NCBI GenBank assembly: GCA_938045085.1
Contig: CALINZ010000148.1
Coordinates: 1 to 19,230, forward strand
Length of the DNA stretch: 19,230 nt
Source: an uncultured Collinsella sp.
Lineage (GTDB): Bacteria; Actinomycetota; Coriobacteriia; Coriobacteriales; Coriobacteriaceae
Direction of reading: 5' to 3'
Every line of letters starts with the position of its first letter. Within the stretch, counting starts at the first letter, position 1. The notes beneath the pieces were generated by a model. The model made no database searches and was not told the origin of the DNA. It worked only from the letters and a program-made list of their open reading frames with translations. The position numbers and the translations under genes are program-made. Below, piece by piece: positions 1 to 6,431 of this stretch.

Positions 1-112
1 CGGGCGGGCGTATACAAGGTTTATCGCGAGTTCCGCACGAGCCGGAGAGCACTTAATGTGCTCTCCGTGCGAGCAGGACTGTAGAGCAGGAAACCTTGCA
101 TACGCCCGCCCG
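1..112 (+). ncRNA. Structured element copy 1 (candidate RNA or structured DNA repeat)
   Basis: A long imperfect palindrome. The outer arms 1-22 and 91-112 pair at 21 of 22 positions (one A/C mismatch at 14). An inner stem 44-52/58-66 is capped by the loop TTAAT, and CGCAC (34-38) pairs with GTGCG (67-71). Between the stems lie two asymmetric blocks: ATCGCGAGTTCCG from 23, and AGCAGGACTGTAGAGCAGG from 72. The same two blocks and the same loop occur in the copy at 4763-4899 in reverse orientation, while the outer stem sequences are unrelated. Preserved pairing with changed sequence points to a selected structure. Strand is assigned only by convention. It might belong to a Coriobacteriia intergenic RNA family such as the Collinsella-1 motif, but I cannot verify that from memory. 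It could instead be a DNA-level repeat. Confidence 0.6.
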
Positions 113-221
113 CTCCCGAGGGGCATCTCTCATGCAAAAACTGTCGTGGGGTAAAGTCCGAGGTCAGTGGCGTTTTATACCGAGAAATTCAAAAAAGTGG
201 AAAATTCATTACATATTTGCG

Positions 222-250
222 TTGACTTTAGGTAACTAAAGTTTCATACT
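222..250 (+). promoter_or_regulatory. Probable sigma-70-type promoter of the cstA leader
   Basis: The -35 candidate TTGACT (222-227) is separated by 17 nt from the -10 candidate CATACT (245-250), placing transcription start near 257. An A/T-rich tract (about 188-220) lies directly upstream and could act as an UP element. No better promoter is visible between here and cstA, so the transcript would carry about 235 nt of leader. Confidence 0.55.
225..242. promoter_or_regulatory. Palindrome between -35 and -10, candidate operator
   Basis: ACTTTAG (225-231), GTAA, CTAAAGT (236-242) is a perfect 7-bp inverted repeat that fills most of the promoter spacer. A dimeric repressor, or a MerR-type activator that acts from the spacer, could bind here. 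The protein is unknown. Confidence 0.4.
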
Positions 251-321
251 CCTTTTCAACCACTGGGGGATGTGAACACGCACGGATCGTTCACATCATG
301 ATTGAAGAGGATTTCTTAGAC

Positions 322-366
322 ATGTTCACGCATCAGCTAAACATTATCAGCGTAGTAATTATCTGA
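322..366 (+). CDS. Putative 14-residue Ile/Val-rich leader peptide
   Basis: The ORF encodes MFTHQLNIISVVII and stops at TGA 364-366. The last seven sense codons are Ile, Ile, Ser, Val, Val, Ile, Ile. A purine-rich GAAGAGG (304-310) lies 11 nt upstream of the ATG, slightly far but usable. An in-frame ATG at 298 would give a 22-residue version but has no visible ribosome binding site. The codons overlap the 5' arm and loop of the hairpin 329-336/363-370, and a terminator follows at 419-456, so a ribosome slowed by scarce Ile- or Val-tRNA could change the fold. This is the design of classical amino-acid attenuators. A chance ORF cannot be excluded, because it is very short. Confidence 0.45.
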   Translation: MFTHQLNIISVVII

Positions 367-418
367 TGCGGGTTAGCACATACAGCTAGCCCGTACGATA
401 ACGGGCGGCTGATGAAGA

Positions 419-456
419 TGAGGGCCGTCGAGCGCAACCGACGGCCCTCATTTTTT
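419..456 (+). terminator. Intrinsic terminator upstream of cstA
   Basis: A perfect 12-bp stem TGAGGGCCGTCG (419-430)/CGACGGCCCTCA (439-450), an 8-nt loop and a run of six T (451-456). It ends 35 nt before the cstA start and 28 nt before the annotated AUG's flanking ribosome binding site region, with no promoter visible between, so transcription of cstA from the upstream promoter must read through it. Confidence 0.85.
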
Positions 457-491
457 ATGTCTGGGAAGTTCTTTTTAGAGGAGGAAATGTA

Positions 492-2381
492 ATGAACGGA
501 GTTTTGCTCATGGTTGTGGCCGCGGCGGTGCTCGCCTGCGGCTATCTGGGCTATGGCCGATGGCTGGCCAACAAGTGGGGCGTTGACAAAGAGGCCCTCA
601 CGCCGGCCAAGCGCATGAAGGACGGCAACAGCTTCTCACCCGTCTCCGCCTTCACCGCGTTCTCGCACCAGTTCAGCTCGATCTGCGGTGCCGGCCCTGT
701 TACGGGTACGATCGTCGCCATGGCCTTTGGCTGGCTTCCCGTCGTGCTCTGGGTCCTCGTCGGCGGCATCTTCTTTGGCGCCGTCCACGACTTTGGCGCC
801 CTGTACGCCTCGATGAAGAACAACGGCAAGTCCCTGGCTCAGCTCATCGAGAAGTACATCGGCAAGACCGGCCGTCGCCTGTTCCTGCTGTTCTGCTGGC
901 TGTTCTGCATCATTGTCATCGCCGCTTTCACCGACATGGTCTGCAAGACGTTCATGTTCACCCCGGCCGTTGACGCTTCTGGTGCTGCTACCGGTGCCAT
1001 CGACTTCACCAAGTCCTATGCCGCCGGCTGCGCTGGTACCATTTCCATCCTGTTCACCTTCGTCGCTATCGCCTTTGGTTGGGCCCAGAAGAAGTTCAAC
1101 CTCACCGGCGCTGCCGAGTTCGTCACCGGCGTGGTCCTCATGGTTCTCATGTTCGCCGTCGGTATGCAGCTCCCGGTCTACCTGGATAAGTTCCAGTGGT
1201 TCGCCGTCGTCATGGTCTACCTGGTCTTCGCTGGCGCTATGCCCATCCAGATGCTCAAGACCCCGCGTGACTACCTTACTTCCATCATGATGATCGTCAT
1301 GATCGTCTGCGCTGTCCTCGGCATCGTCGTCCTGGGCGTCAACGGTCAGGCCACTATCACCGCTCCGGTCTTCACCGGCTTCTCCACTGCCTCGGGCATG
1401 ATGTTCCCGGTCCTGTTTGTCTCCGTTGCCTGCGGTGCTCTCTCCGGTTTCCACAGCCTCGTTTCTTCTGGTACCTCCTCCAAGCAGGTCGAGAAGGAGC
1501 AGGACGCCGTCAAGGTCGGTTATGGCGCCATGATCGTCGAGTCCTTCGTCGGCATCCTTGCCATCATCGTCGCCGGTATCATGTTCTCCGACATGAACAC
1601 CGCCGGTACCGGCGCCCTTAACGCCGGTGTCGCTTCCACCCCGTTCCAGATCTTCGCCGCCGGCATCTCCCGCGGTATGCAGGCCTTCGGCGTTGACGGC
1701 ACGCTCGCAACCGTCTTCATGACCATGAACGTTTCCGCTCTGGCCCTGACCTCGCTCGATGCCGTCGCCCGCATCGCTCGCACCTCGTTCTCCGAGTTCT
1801 TTGCCCAGACCAACGACGCCCTGGCCATCGAGTCCAAGGCCGGCTACATGAAGGTCCTCGGCAACCCCTGGTTCGCCACGGTCGTTACCCTGCTTCCTGG
1901 CCTCGCCCTCGCCTTTGGTGGCTATGCCAACATCTGGCCGCTCTTTGGTGCTTCTAACCAGCTGCTCGGCGGTATGACCATGATCACCCTCGCCGTGTTC
2001 TGTAAGTGCACCGGCCGCAAGGGTTGGATGCTCTACGTGCCCGTCGCCTTCCTGCTCTGCTGCACCTTCACTTCGCTGGTCCAGAGCGCCATGGGCTGCA
2101 TGACCGCCGTCCAGGCCTACGGTTTCTTCGGCACCATCCCGGCTACCGCCACCACGGCTGCCGTTTCCGTCGCCGCTACCAAGGGCCTGCAGCTCGTCTT
2201 CGCCGTCCTGCTGATGGTCCTGGGCCTCATCGTTGCCGTCAACTGCCTCAAGGAGTTCTTCGGCAAGGAGGCCGGTTCCATGCCCGACGAGGAGCCCGAG
2301 TGGTCCGAGATGGGCAAAGTCGAGTATGGCCGCGCCGCTGCCGCCGAGGCTCCCGCCGACGCCGAGGCTGCCAAGGCGTAA
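492..2381 (+). CDS. cstA: Carbon starvation CstA-family transporter
   Basis: A 629-residue integral membrane protein of the CstA/BtsT family, whose known members take up peptides or pyruvate. Family hallmarks are the N-terminal part with SAFTAFSHQFSSICGAGPVTG followed by a helix and GAVHDFGALYASM, and many hydrophobic segments up to about residue 590. The C-terminus is a hydrophilic tail rich in Glu and Ala. The ATG at 492 is preceded by AGAGGAGGAAA (477-487), which fixes the start. The length fits the shorter Gram-positive members. Its own terminator follows at 2422-2459, and expression is probably controlled through the leader at 257-456. The substrate cannot be told from sequence. The Ile/Val leader peptide would be compatible with a role in peptide or amino-nitrogen supply, but that is inference. 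Confidence 0.93.
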   Translation: MNGVLLMVVAAAVLACGYLGYGRWLANKWGVDKEALTPAKRMKDGNSFSPVSAFTAFSHQFSSICGAGPVTGTIVAMAFGWLPVVLWVLVGGIFFGAVHDFGALYASMKNNGKSLAQLIEKYIGKTGRRLFLLFCWLFCIIVIAAFTDMVCKTFMFTPAVDASGAATGAIDFTKSYAAGCAGTISILFTFVAIAFGWAQKKFNLTGAAEFVTGVVLMVLMFAVGMQLPVYLDKFQWFAVVMVYLVFAGAMPIQMLKTPRDYLTSIMMIVMIVCAVLGIVVLGVNGQATITAPVFTGFSTASGMMFPVLFVSVACGALSGFHSLVSSGTSSKQVEKEQDAVKVGYGAMIVESFVGILAIIVAGIMFSDMNTAGTGALNAGVASTPFQIFAAGISRGMQAFGVDGTLATVFMTMNVSALALTSLDAVARIARTSFSEFFAQTNDALAIESKAGYMKVLGNPWFATVVTLLPGLALAFGGYANIWPLFGASNQLLGGMTMITLAVFCKCTGRKGWMLYVPVAFLLCCTFTSLVQSAMGCMTAVQAYGFFGTIPATATTAAVSVAATKGLQLVFAVLLMVLGLIVAVNCLKEFFGKEAGSMPDEEPEWSEMGKVEYGRAAAAEAPADAEAAKA

Positions 2382-2421
2382 TCGACCTGACGAGTTGAAC
2401 GTCACATCTATACAACTCGAT

Positions 2422-2459
2422 AAGACCGGGTCCGCGGCTGCGCGGGCTCGGTCTTTTTT
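2422..2459 (+). terminator. Intrinsic terminator of cstA
   Basis: A 15-bp stem 2422-2436/2441-2455 with two G-T pairs, GCTG loop and a T run at 2454-2459, located 41 nt after the cstA stop. It separates cstA transcription from the next gene. Confidence 0.88.
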
Positions 2460-2522
2460 CATGCAAAAGCGGGCGATGCCCGAGTGTTCTAGCAGATGTT
2501 TTGCGTGGATAAGGGCGCGCGT

Positions 2523-2549
2523 TGTACCATATAGACGTATATGTGTACA
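2523..2549. promoter_or_regulatory. Imperfect palindrome at the promoter/start of the Toprim gene
   Basis: TGTAC (2523-2527) and CATATA (2528-2533) are mirrored by TATATG (2538-2543) and GTACA (2545-2549), with one extra T at 2544. It ends 15 nt before the GTG start. Weak promoter candidates overlap it: TTGTAC (2522) with TACATA (2546), or TTGCGT (2501) with TACCAT (2525). A repressor bound here would block transcription; autoregulation by the downstream N-terminal DNA-binding-like domain is only a guess. Confidence 0.35.
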
Positions 2550-2564
2550 TATGAAAGGGGCCCC

Positions 2565-4754
2565 GTGGCCAAGACGGTATATTCCGATAACCAAAATAAT
2601 GTCGATGCCCTGGCTGAGCGTCTGAGCAGCCAGACGTCGCTTTCTGCCGAGCGCGCCAAGCTAGTTGCCTACGACCTGCTCTGCCGCAAGGCACTCAAGA
2701 TCAAGTCGAGCGCGCTGGCGCAGATTTTCCGCTCCGTCGATAAGGAATGCGACACCAAGGCGATGCGCGACGAACTCATCGCGGCAAAGATCGTTACCAA
2801 GATCGAGGGCAGCGGCATTAACGGACGTCCGGCGTTCTATACCATTCATGCCGAGATAAGTGATGCTCAGGAGCAGCTTGCCGAGGCTGTCGAAGAGGCC
2901 GTCGAGGACGCTGTCGAGGCGCCCGCTTCGGTGGAAACGGCCCCGCGCGAGCATGTCGATACCGACGAGCTGCTCGATGAGAACGTCGTTCGCGCCTTTA
3001 CGGCCAAGGCCGGCCGCGGCGGTTTTGGTGGGGGCGGAAAGCGCGATGCTCAGCGCCGTGCCCAGCAGGAGCGCTTCCGTCGTGCCGTGGCTCAAAAGGA
3101 TGAACTCGATACCGAGACTGTTGTGACCGAGGTTGCCGCTGAGTCGCAAAAGCCCGTGGAGGAGCAAAAGCCCGTGGAGGCCCAAGAGCCCAAGCGTCGT
3201 CGCGGTGCTCACTTTAAGGCTGTGCAGCAGGATGTCGCGCATGAGGCTGAAGAGCCTTCCGAGGTTGCAGGCGATGCTGAGGAGTCTGCCAAGAGGGTTT
3301 CGGGTTCGTGTCGTCCCGGCCGCGGTTTTGCGGGGCGCGCGTATCCCATAAAGCGTCAGGAGAAGGGCGAGCCGGCTTCGACCGCTCAGGCCGATAAGGC
3401 CGAACAAACTGAGAAAACCGTTGAGCCGGTGGCTTGCGAGCAGCAACCTTCCGAGTCGCAGTCTGCGGCTGACACCGAGGTCAAAGCTCAACAGTCCGCT
3501 GATAAGCAGACAGGGGAGAGCGCCTCAAGCAAGCCCCGCCGCCGTCGTCACCGCGGCGGTCGTGGCTCAAATGCCGAGGCCGCGGCCGAGAAGGCAGCGA
3601 TGCAAAGCAAGGATGCGAAGGCTGAGGCCCTGGTGGAGCAGCCCAAGCGCCAGCCGGCGAAGGGGGACAAGCCCGAGCGCTCGCAAAAGGGTCCGTCCGC
3701 GCCAAAGCAAGAGCGCAAAGCTCAGGCGGATTCCAAGCGCAAATCCCAGGCGCAGCCCAAACCGACTGCAAACGATGCGGCCGCCCAGCAACCTGAGCTG
3801 CCCGCTCATGGCGAGGTTTCGGCGTTTGCTCTGGCCCGTGTCCTGGGCAGGCAGCTGCTCAAGGTCGTTCCCACGCCTACGGCGCTCTCCAAGATTAAGG
3901 AGCAGCAGACTCAAATCGTTAAGGTCGAGGGCAAGGACGGCAATAAGGCTCCGCAGCGCACTCAGCACAACGAGATGTCCAACCGCAAGATTGCCGAGGA
4001 GATTGCGATCATCCAGGCTTGGATAGAGCAGAATCGCGGCGCCGACACGCCGGTCGCTTCGCGTCGCCAGCGCGCCTACCAGATTTTTAACGATGAGAAG
4101 GCCTTTGACGGCAAACACGGCGAGCGCCTGATTCGGCGTATGACCGAAAAGGGCATCAGCATGCAGGCAATCAAGGTTGCTCCCAACCGTCCTGTGCACT
4201 TTACGGGCTTCTTTACGCTGGGCGCCGACAAGCCGTTCATTATGGTTGAGAACCTGGACACCTATGACGAGATCGTCAAGCTCCTGCGCGGCCGCAAGCA
4301 CGCCAAGCTTTTTGGCACCAAGGTGGGTGGCGTGATCTTTGGCGGCGGCTGCAAGGCGAGCGTTTCACACGCACTGGATGATTATCTGGCCGAGATCGGC
4401 TATCGCTTTAACTATGTCTACTACGTGGGCGACATTGACCGAGAGGGTGCGCGCATTGTCGAGCAGACCCGTAACGCCAATGTGGTTGAGATTCGCCTGC
4501 ATGCCGGTATGTATCGCGCCATGCTCGCCGAGCACAAGCGTCGCGTGAAAGCTGGCGGCGAGTGCGAGCCCGCAGCTGCCAACCAGGGTGTGCCGCAGAA
4601 CCTGGCTGCGACGATCAAAGATCTGCCCATGGTCACGCGCGTGCAGTTCCGCAACGTGCTGCGCGAGGGCGGACGCATTCCGCAGGAGATTCTGATGACC
4701 GCCGACTATCGGGATGGCGACTCGGGAAGCTTCGACCGCATGCTGAACAACTAG
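2565..4754 (+). CDS. Orphan JetD/DUF2220-like Toprim protein with winged-helix-like N-terminus
   Basis: A 729-residue protein in three parts. Residues 1-90 look like a winged-helix fold (repeated short helices ending in GINGRPAFYTI). Residues 90-410 are a low-complexity linker rich in Ala, Glu, Lys, Gln, Pro and Arg. Residues 420-729 resemble the C-terminal Toprim domain of JetD, the nuclease of Wadjet defence systems: VENLDTY with the metal-binding Glu at 562, then FGGGCKASVSHAL, then YYVGDIDREG with Asp623 and Asp625. GTG at 2565 is preferred over the upstream ATG at 2541 because GAAAGGGG (2553-2560) sits 4 nt before it. JetA, JetB and JetC are not present in the window, so it is not a complete Wadjet operon here. 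It may cleave or process DNA, or act in housekeeping; function is unknown. The structured element at 4763 begins 8 nt after its stop. Confidence 0.65.
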   Translation: MAKTVYSDNQNNVDALAERLSSQTSLSAERAKLVAYDLLCRKALKIKSSALAQIFRSVDKECDTKAMRDELIAAKIVTKIEGSGINGRPAFYTIHAEISDAQEQLAEAVEEAVEDAVEAPASVETAPREHVDTDELLDENVVRAFTAKAGRGGFGGGGKRDAQRRAQQERFRRAVAQKDELDTETVVTEVAAESQKPVEEQKPVEAQEPKRRRGAHFKAVQQDVAHEAEEPSEVAGDAEESAKRVSGSCRPGRGFAGRAYPIKRQEKGEPASTAQADKAEQTEKTVEPVACEQQPSESQSAADTEVKAQQSADKQTGESASSKPRRRRHRGGRGSNAEAAAEKAAMQSKDAKAEALVEQPKRQPAKGDKPERSQKGPSAPKQERKAQADSKRKSQAQPKPTANDAAAQQPELPAHGEVSAFALARVLGRQLLKVVPTPTALSKIKEQQTQIVKVEGKDGNKAPQRTQHNEMSNRKIAEEIAIIQAWIEQNRGADTPVASRRQRAYQIFNDEKAFDGKHGERLIRRMTEKGISMQAIKVAPNRPVHFTGFFTLGADKPFIMVENLDTYDEIVKLLRGRKHAKLFGTKVGGVIFGGGCKASVSHALDDYLAEIGYRFNYVYYVGDIDREGARIVEQTRNANVVEIRLHAGMYRAMLAEHKRRVKAGGECEPAAANQGVPQNLAATIKDLPMVTRVQFRNVLREGGRIPQEILMTADYRDGDSGSFDRMLNN

Positions 4755-4762
4755 ATTCCGCC

Positions 4763-4899
4763 GGCCCCGGGAGAGCGGGGACACCGGCTTAGGTTTCCTG
4801 CTCTACAGTCCTGCTCACGACGGAGGCCACATTAAGTGGCCTCCTGTTCGTGCGGAACTCGCGATAAACCTAAGCCGGTGTCCCCGCTCTCCCGGGGCC
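4763..4899 (-). ncRNA. Structured element copy 2 (candidate RNA or structured DNA repeat)
   Basis: The outer arms 4763-4796 and 4866-4899 form a perfect 34-bp inverted repeat. The inner stem GGAGGCCAC/GTGGCCTCC (4822-4830/4836-4844) closes a 5-nt loop. Read on the minus strand, the blocks between the stems match copy 1 (1-112): 4845-4865 is alike at 18 of 21 positions, and 4797-4821 carries AGCAGGACTGTAGAGCAGG. The outer stem is longer and unrelated in sequence to that of copy 1. On the plus strand it would form the 3' end of the Toprim mRNA and could act in termination or RNA stability, although no T-run follows. It is in opposite orientation to copy 1. Confidence 0.6.
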
Positions 4900-5228
4900 T
4901 GTGGTTACTTGGTTGTTGCATGCGGCTCGCTTTTCGGAACAGGGCTGATAATTCTAGATGCAAGGCGCTCTTGGTCGTTATGGGCCTGGGGCGTCTGTCT
5001 TATATAGGTAGATTCCTTGCGGGTTCGAATCCCTCCGCTTGGCGGCGTTGGCTCGATTTTCTTAACGCGAGGAGCTCTCGGTCGATGTGGGACGGAGGGA
5101 TTCCGCGTCCGCCTGCCGGCGGCCGCGCCCCGCTGCGTCGCTTCGCTCCTTGCGTGCTGCGCTGGAAAACGCTTCGCGTTTCCTCAGCTCTGCACCCTTG
5201 CGGGTTCGAATCCCTCCGCATGCCCACG
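4900..5228. other. Non-coding stretch with tRNA-end fragments
   Basis: No credible gene. It holds two identical 24-nt direct copies of a T-arm-like sequence (5015-5038 and 5196-5219, both containing GGGTTCGAATCCCTCCGC) and, at 5088-5103, a 16-nt copy of the 3' end of the downstream tRNA-Gln in the same orientation as that gene. Between them lies a low-complexity GC-rich tract with small hairpins such as GGAAAACGCTTCGCGTTTCC (5164-5183). None of the fragments has an acceptor, D-arm or anticodon arm, so no second tRNA is called. An open frame runs through it by lack of stops, but it also crosses the structured element and the tRNA. Confidence 0.6.
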
Positions 5229-5264
5229 AAAAAGCGCTCCAGGTTCATAAGAGCCTGGAGCGCT
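5229..5264 (-). terminator. Terminator after tRNA-Gln
   Basis: Perfect 11-bp stem AGCGCTCCAGG (5233-5243)/CCTGGAGCGCT (5254-5264), followed on the minus strand by five T (5233 to 5229). It lies 13 nt downstream of the tRNA 3' end. Confidence 0.8.
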
Positions 5265-5277
5265 ATGTTCTTTGGGG

Positions 5278-5349
5278 CTGGGACGGAGGGATTCGAACCC
5301 CCAACAGCCGGCACCAAAAACCGGAGTTCTACCGTTGAACTACGTCCCA
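5278..5349 (-). tRNA. tRNA-Gln (anticodon UUG)
   Basis: The minus strand folds into a full cloverleaf: acceptor TGGGACG/CGTCCCA, D-stem GTTC/GAAC, anticodon stem CCGGT/GCCGG with the 7-nt loop TTTTGGT, so the anticodon is TTG, and a T-arm with loop TTCGAAT. The discriminator base is G, as usual for bacterial tRNA-Gln. The CCA end is not encoded and must be added. It starts 38 nt after the stop of the peptidoglycan-binding gene, with only a weak hairpin between, so it may be co-transcribed with it or use a promoter inside that gene's end. Other fragments resembling its 3' end lie at 5015-5219. Confidence 0.93.
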
Positions 5350-5387
5350 ATGTGTGGTGTTGCCCAAAAGCAACCCGTTTAGTTTAC

Positions 5388-6293
5388 CTAATCTGCGAGG
5401 GCATCGCAAACGCCATCGAGCAGGCGTACGGCGAGTGTCTGCGCATCACTTGCGGTGAAGGTTCCGTTGTAGCGCGTCATGCCCGTGAGCTCAATGCGGA
5501 TGCGCGCGGGCTTTTGCTGCGCGGCGACATTGGCGGTGCGGATGCGCTGTGCAAGGTTGTGACACTCGGCAAGGGCGATCGTGGCGCGCGGCGCAGCATC
5601 TGCGGGCAGCTCATCGCTTGCGATCGCGAGCACCAGATCCACGTCGGTCGGAACCTCGGAATCGCAAAGCATCATGCCGCTGCTGTCGGTCGTCGCCGTG
5701 GCGATGTTCCACATGCGCGATGCAATGCTACGCGCGATGGGGTCCTCACCGATGACGGCAATCTGGAAGCGCTCGAGAACGTTGGCGGCGCGGGCAAAGC
5801 CGATGCGCGACTCGGCCTCGGTAACCGAGGGCTTGCCCTCCCACACGTGATGCAGGCGGTTGATATAGGCGTAGGTATCCTGGAACGCCATGCCATCGGC
5901 AAACAGGCCGACATTTTCTTGGAACTGCTGCAGAGCGGCCTCGGTGTGCGGGCCAAAATAGCCGTCGTCCTCACCGCAGGCAAAGCCCAAAACGTTGAGC
6001 GCCCTCTGCAGGGCCTGAACGTCGGCACCATGGAAATTGGGCATACGCAGATAGAGCGTACGATCGCCCAGTTTATACGAGGCGTCGACCAGGGCACTCC
6101 AGCAGGGAATGTCAACGGCGTGACCGGCGGCAAGACCGCTGTCGAGCCTAAAGGTGCCAACGGCCTGCTCGGTGGTGGCGCCAAAGCGCTTATCGGCGAC
6201 CTCGGTGTCATCGATTGTATAGCCGAGCTGCAGAAGGCGGGACTGGACGTCCTCGACGGCTGCTCCCTGCATGCCCGTTGTAATAGGTTCCAT
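5388..6293 (-). CDS. Protein with two peptidoglycan-binding domains
   Basis: A 301-residue protein with two PG_binding_1-like modules: about residues 8-70 (VEDVQSRLLQLGY, then FGATTEQAVGTFRLDSGL) and about 88-147 (VQALQRALNVLGF, then DGYFGPHTEAALQQFQENVGL). These bind peptidoglycan in cell-wall hydrolases and related proteins. The C-terminal 150 residues contain no catalytic motif I recognise; a degenerate amidase-like domain is possible, because this architecture occurs in the CwlM type of actinobacterial proteins, but the expected zinc-binding residues were not found. There is no signal peptide or membrane helix, so a cytoplasmic or leaderless role must be considered. GAAAGGGG (6301-6308) sits 7 nt before the ATG. 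It lies downstream of the polyprenyl synthase gene on the same strand, with a 138-nt gap. Confidence 0.8.
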   Translation of the reverse strand: MEPITTGMQGAAVEDVQSRLLQLGYTIDDTEVADKRFGATTEQAVGTFRLDSGLAAGHAVDIPCWSALVDASYKLGDRTLYLRMPNFHGADVQALQRALNVLGFACGEDDGYFGPHTEAALQQFQENVGLFADGMAFQDTYAYINRLHHVWEGKPSVTEAESRIGFARAANVLERFQIAVIGEDPIARSIASRMWNIATATTDSSGMMLCDSEVPTDVDLVLAIASDELPADAAPRATIALAECHNLAQRIRTANVAAQQKPARIRIELTGMTRYNGTFTASDAQTLAVRLLDGVCDALAD

Positions 6294-6431
6294 GAACGAA
6301 CCCCTTTCGGCGTACCATTCGTACTATTTGAGCGTGTGTCGGATAGACAACGCAAAGGGATGCATAAACATGCACTCAACAGTGTAGCAAGTTGTACCCA
6401 AATACGCTGCTGACAGGTTTTATAACCCCCG

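Larger units (their letters stand above)
257..456 (+). promoter_or_regulatory. cstA leader with alternative hairpins, candidate attenuator
   Basis: The leader contains a chain of hairpins that share bases. ATGTGAAC/GTTCACAT pairs at 270-277/289-296, while GTGAACA (272-278) can instead pair with TGTTCAC (323-329). CGCATCAG/CTGATGCG pairs at 329-336/363-370. A helix 368-377/385-394 overlaps the previous one. GCCCGT/ACGGGC pairs at 389-394/401-406 and overlaps the third. The series ends in the terminator at 419-456. A short Ile/Val-rich ORF runs through the second hairpin. Overlapping exclusive helices in front of a terminator are the usual layout of an attenuator or riboswitch. No known riboswitch core was recognised. 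Confidence 0.5.

Noticed and set aside
409..456. CTGATGA followed by a long hairpin, like a hammerhead ribozyme core
   Set aside because: The required GAAA after the stem and a third helix are missing; the hairpin is followed by a T-run and is a terminator.
636..2594. 652-codon open frame on the minus strand
   Set aside because: It runs opposite cstA; its composition (Gly, Asp, Glu, His-rich) is the typical shadow of a GC-rich gene with strong codon bias, and it crosses the cstA terminator.
2565..4754. Complete Wadjet defence system
   Set aside because: Only a JetD-like domain is present; JetA, JetB and JetC are absent from the flanking genes in this window.
5015..5219. Additional plus-strand tRNA genes ending at 5038 or 5219
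   Set aside because: Only a T-arm-like stretch exists; acceptor, D- and anticodon arms cannot be formed, and the T-stem has a mismatch.
4836..6413. 525-codon plus-strand open frame
   Set aside because: It passes through the structured element, tRNA-Gln and the whole peptidoglycan-binding gene in antisense; no ribosome binding site or protein-like pattern.
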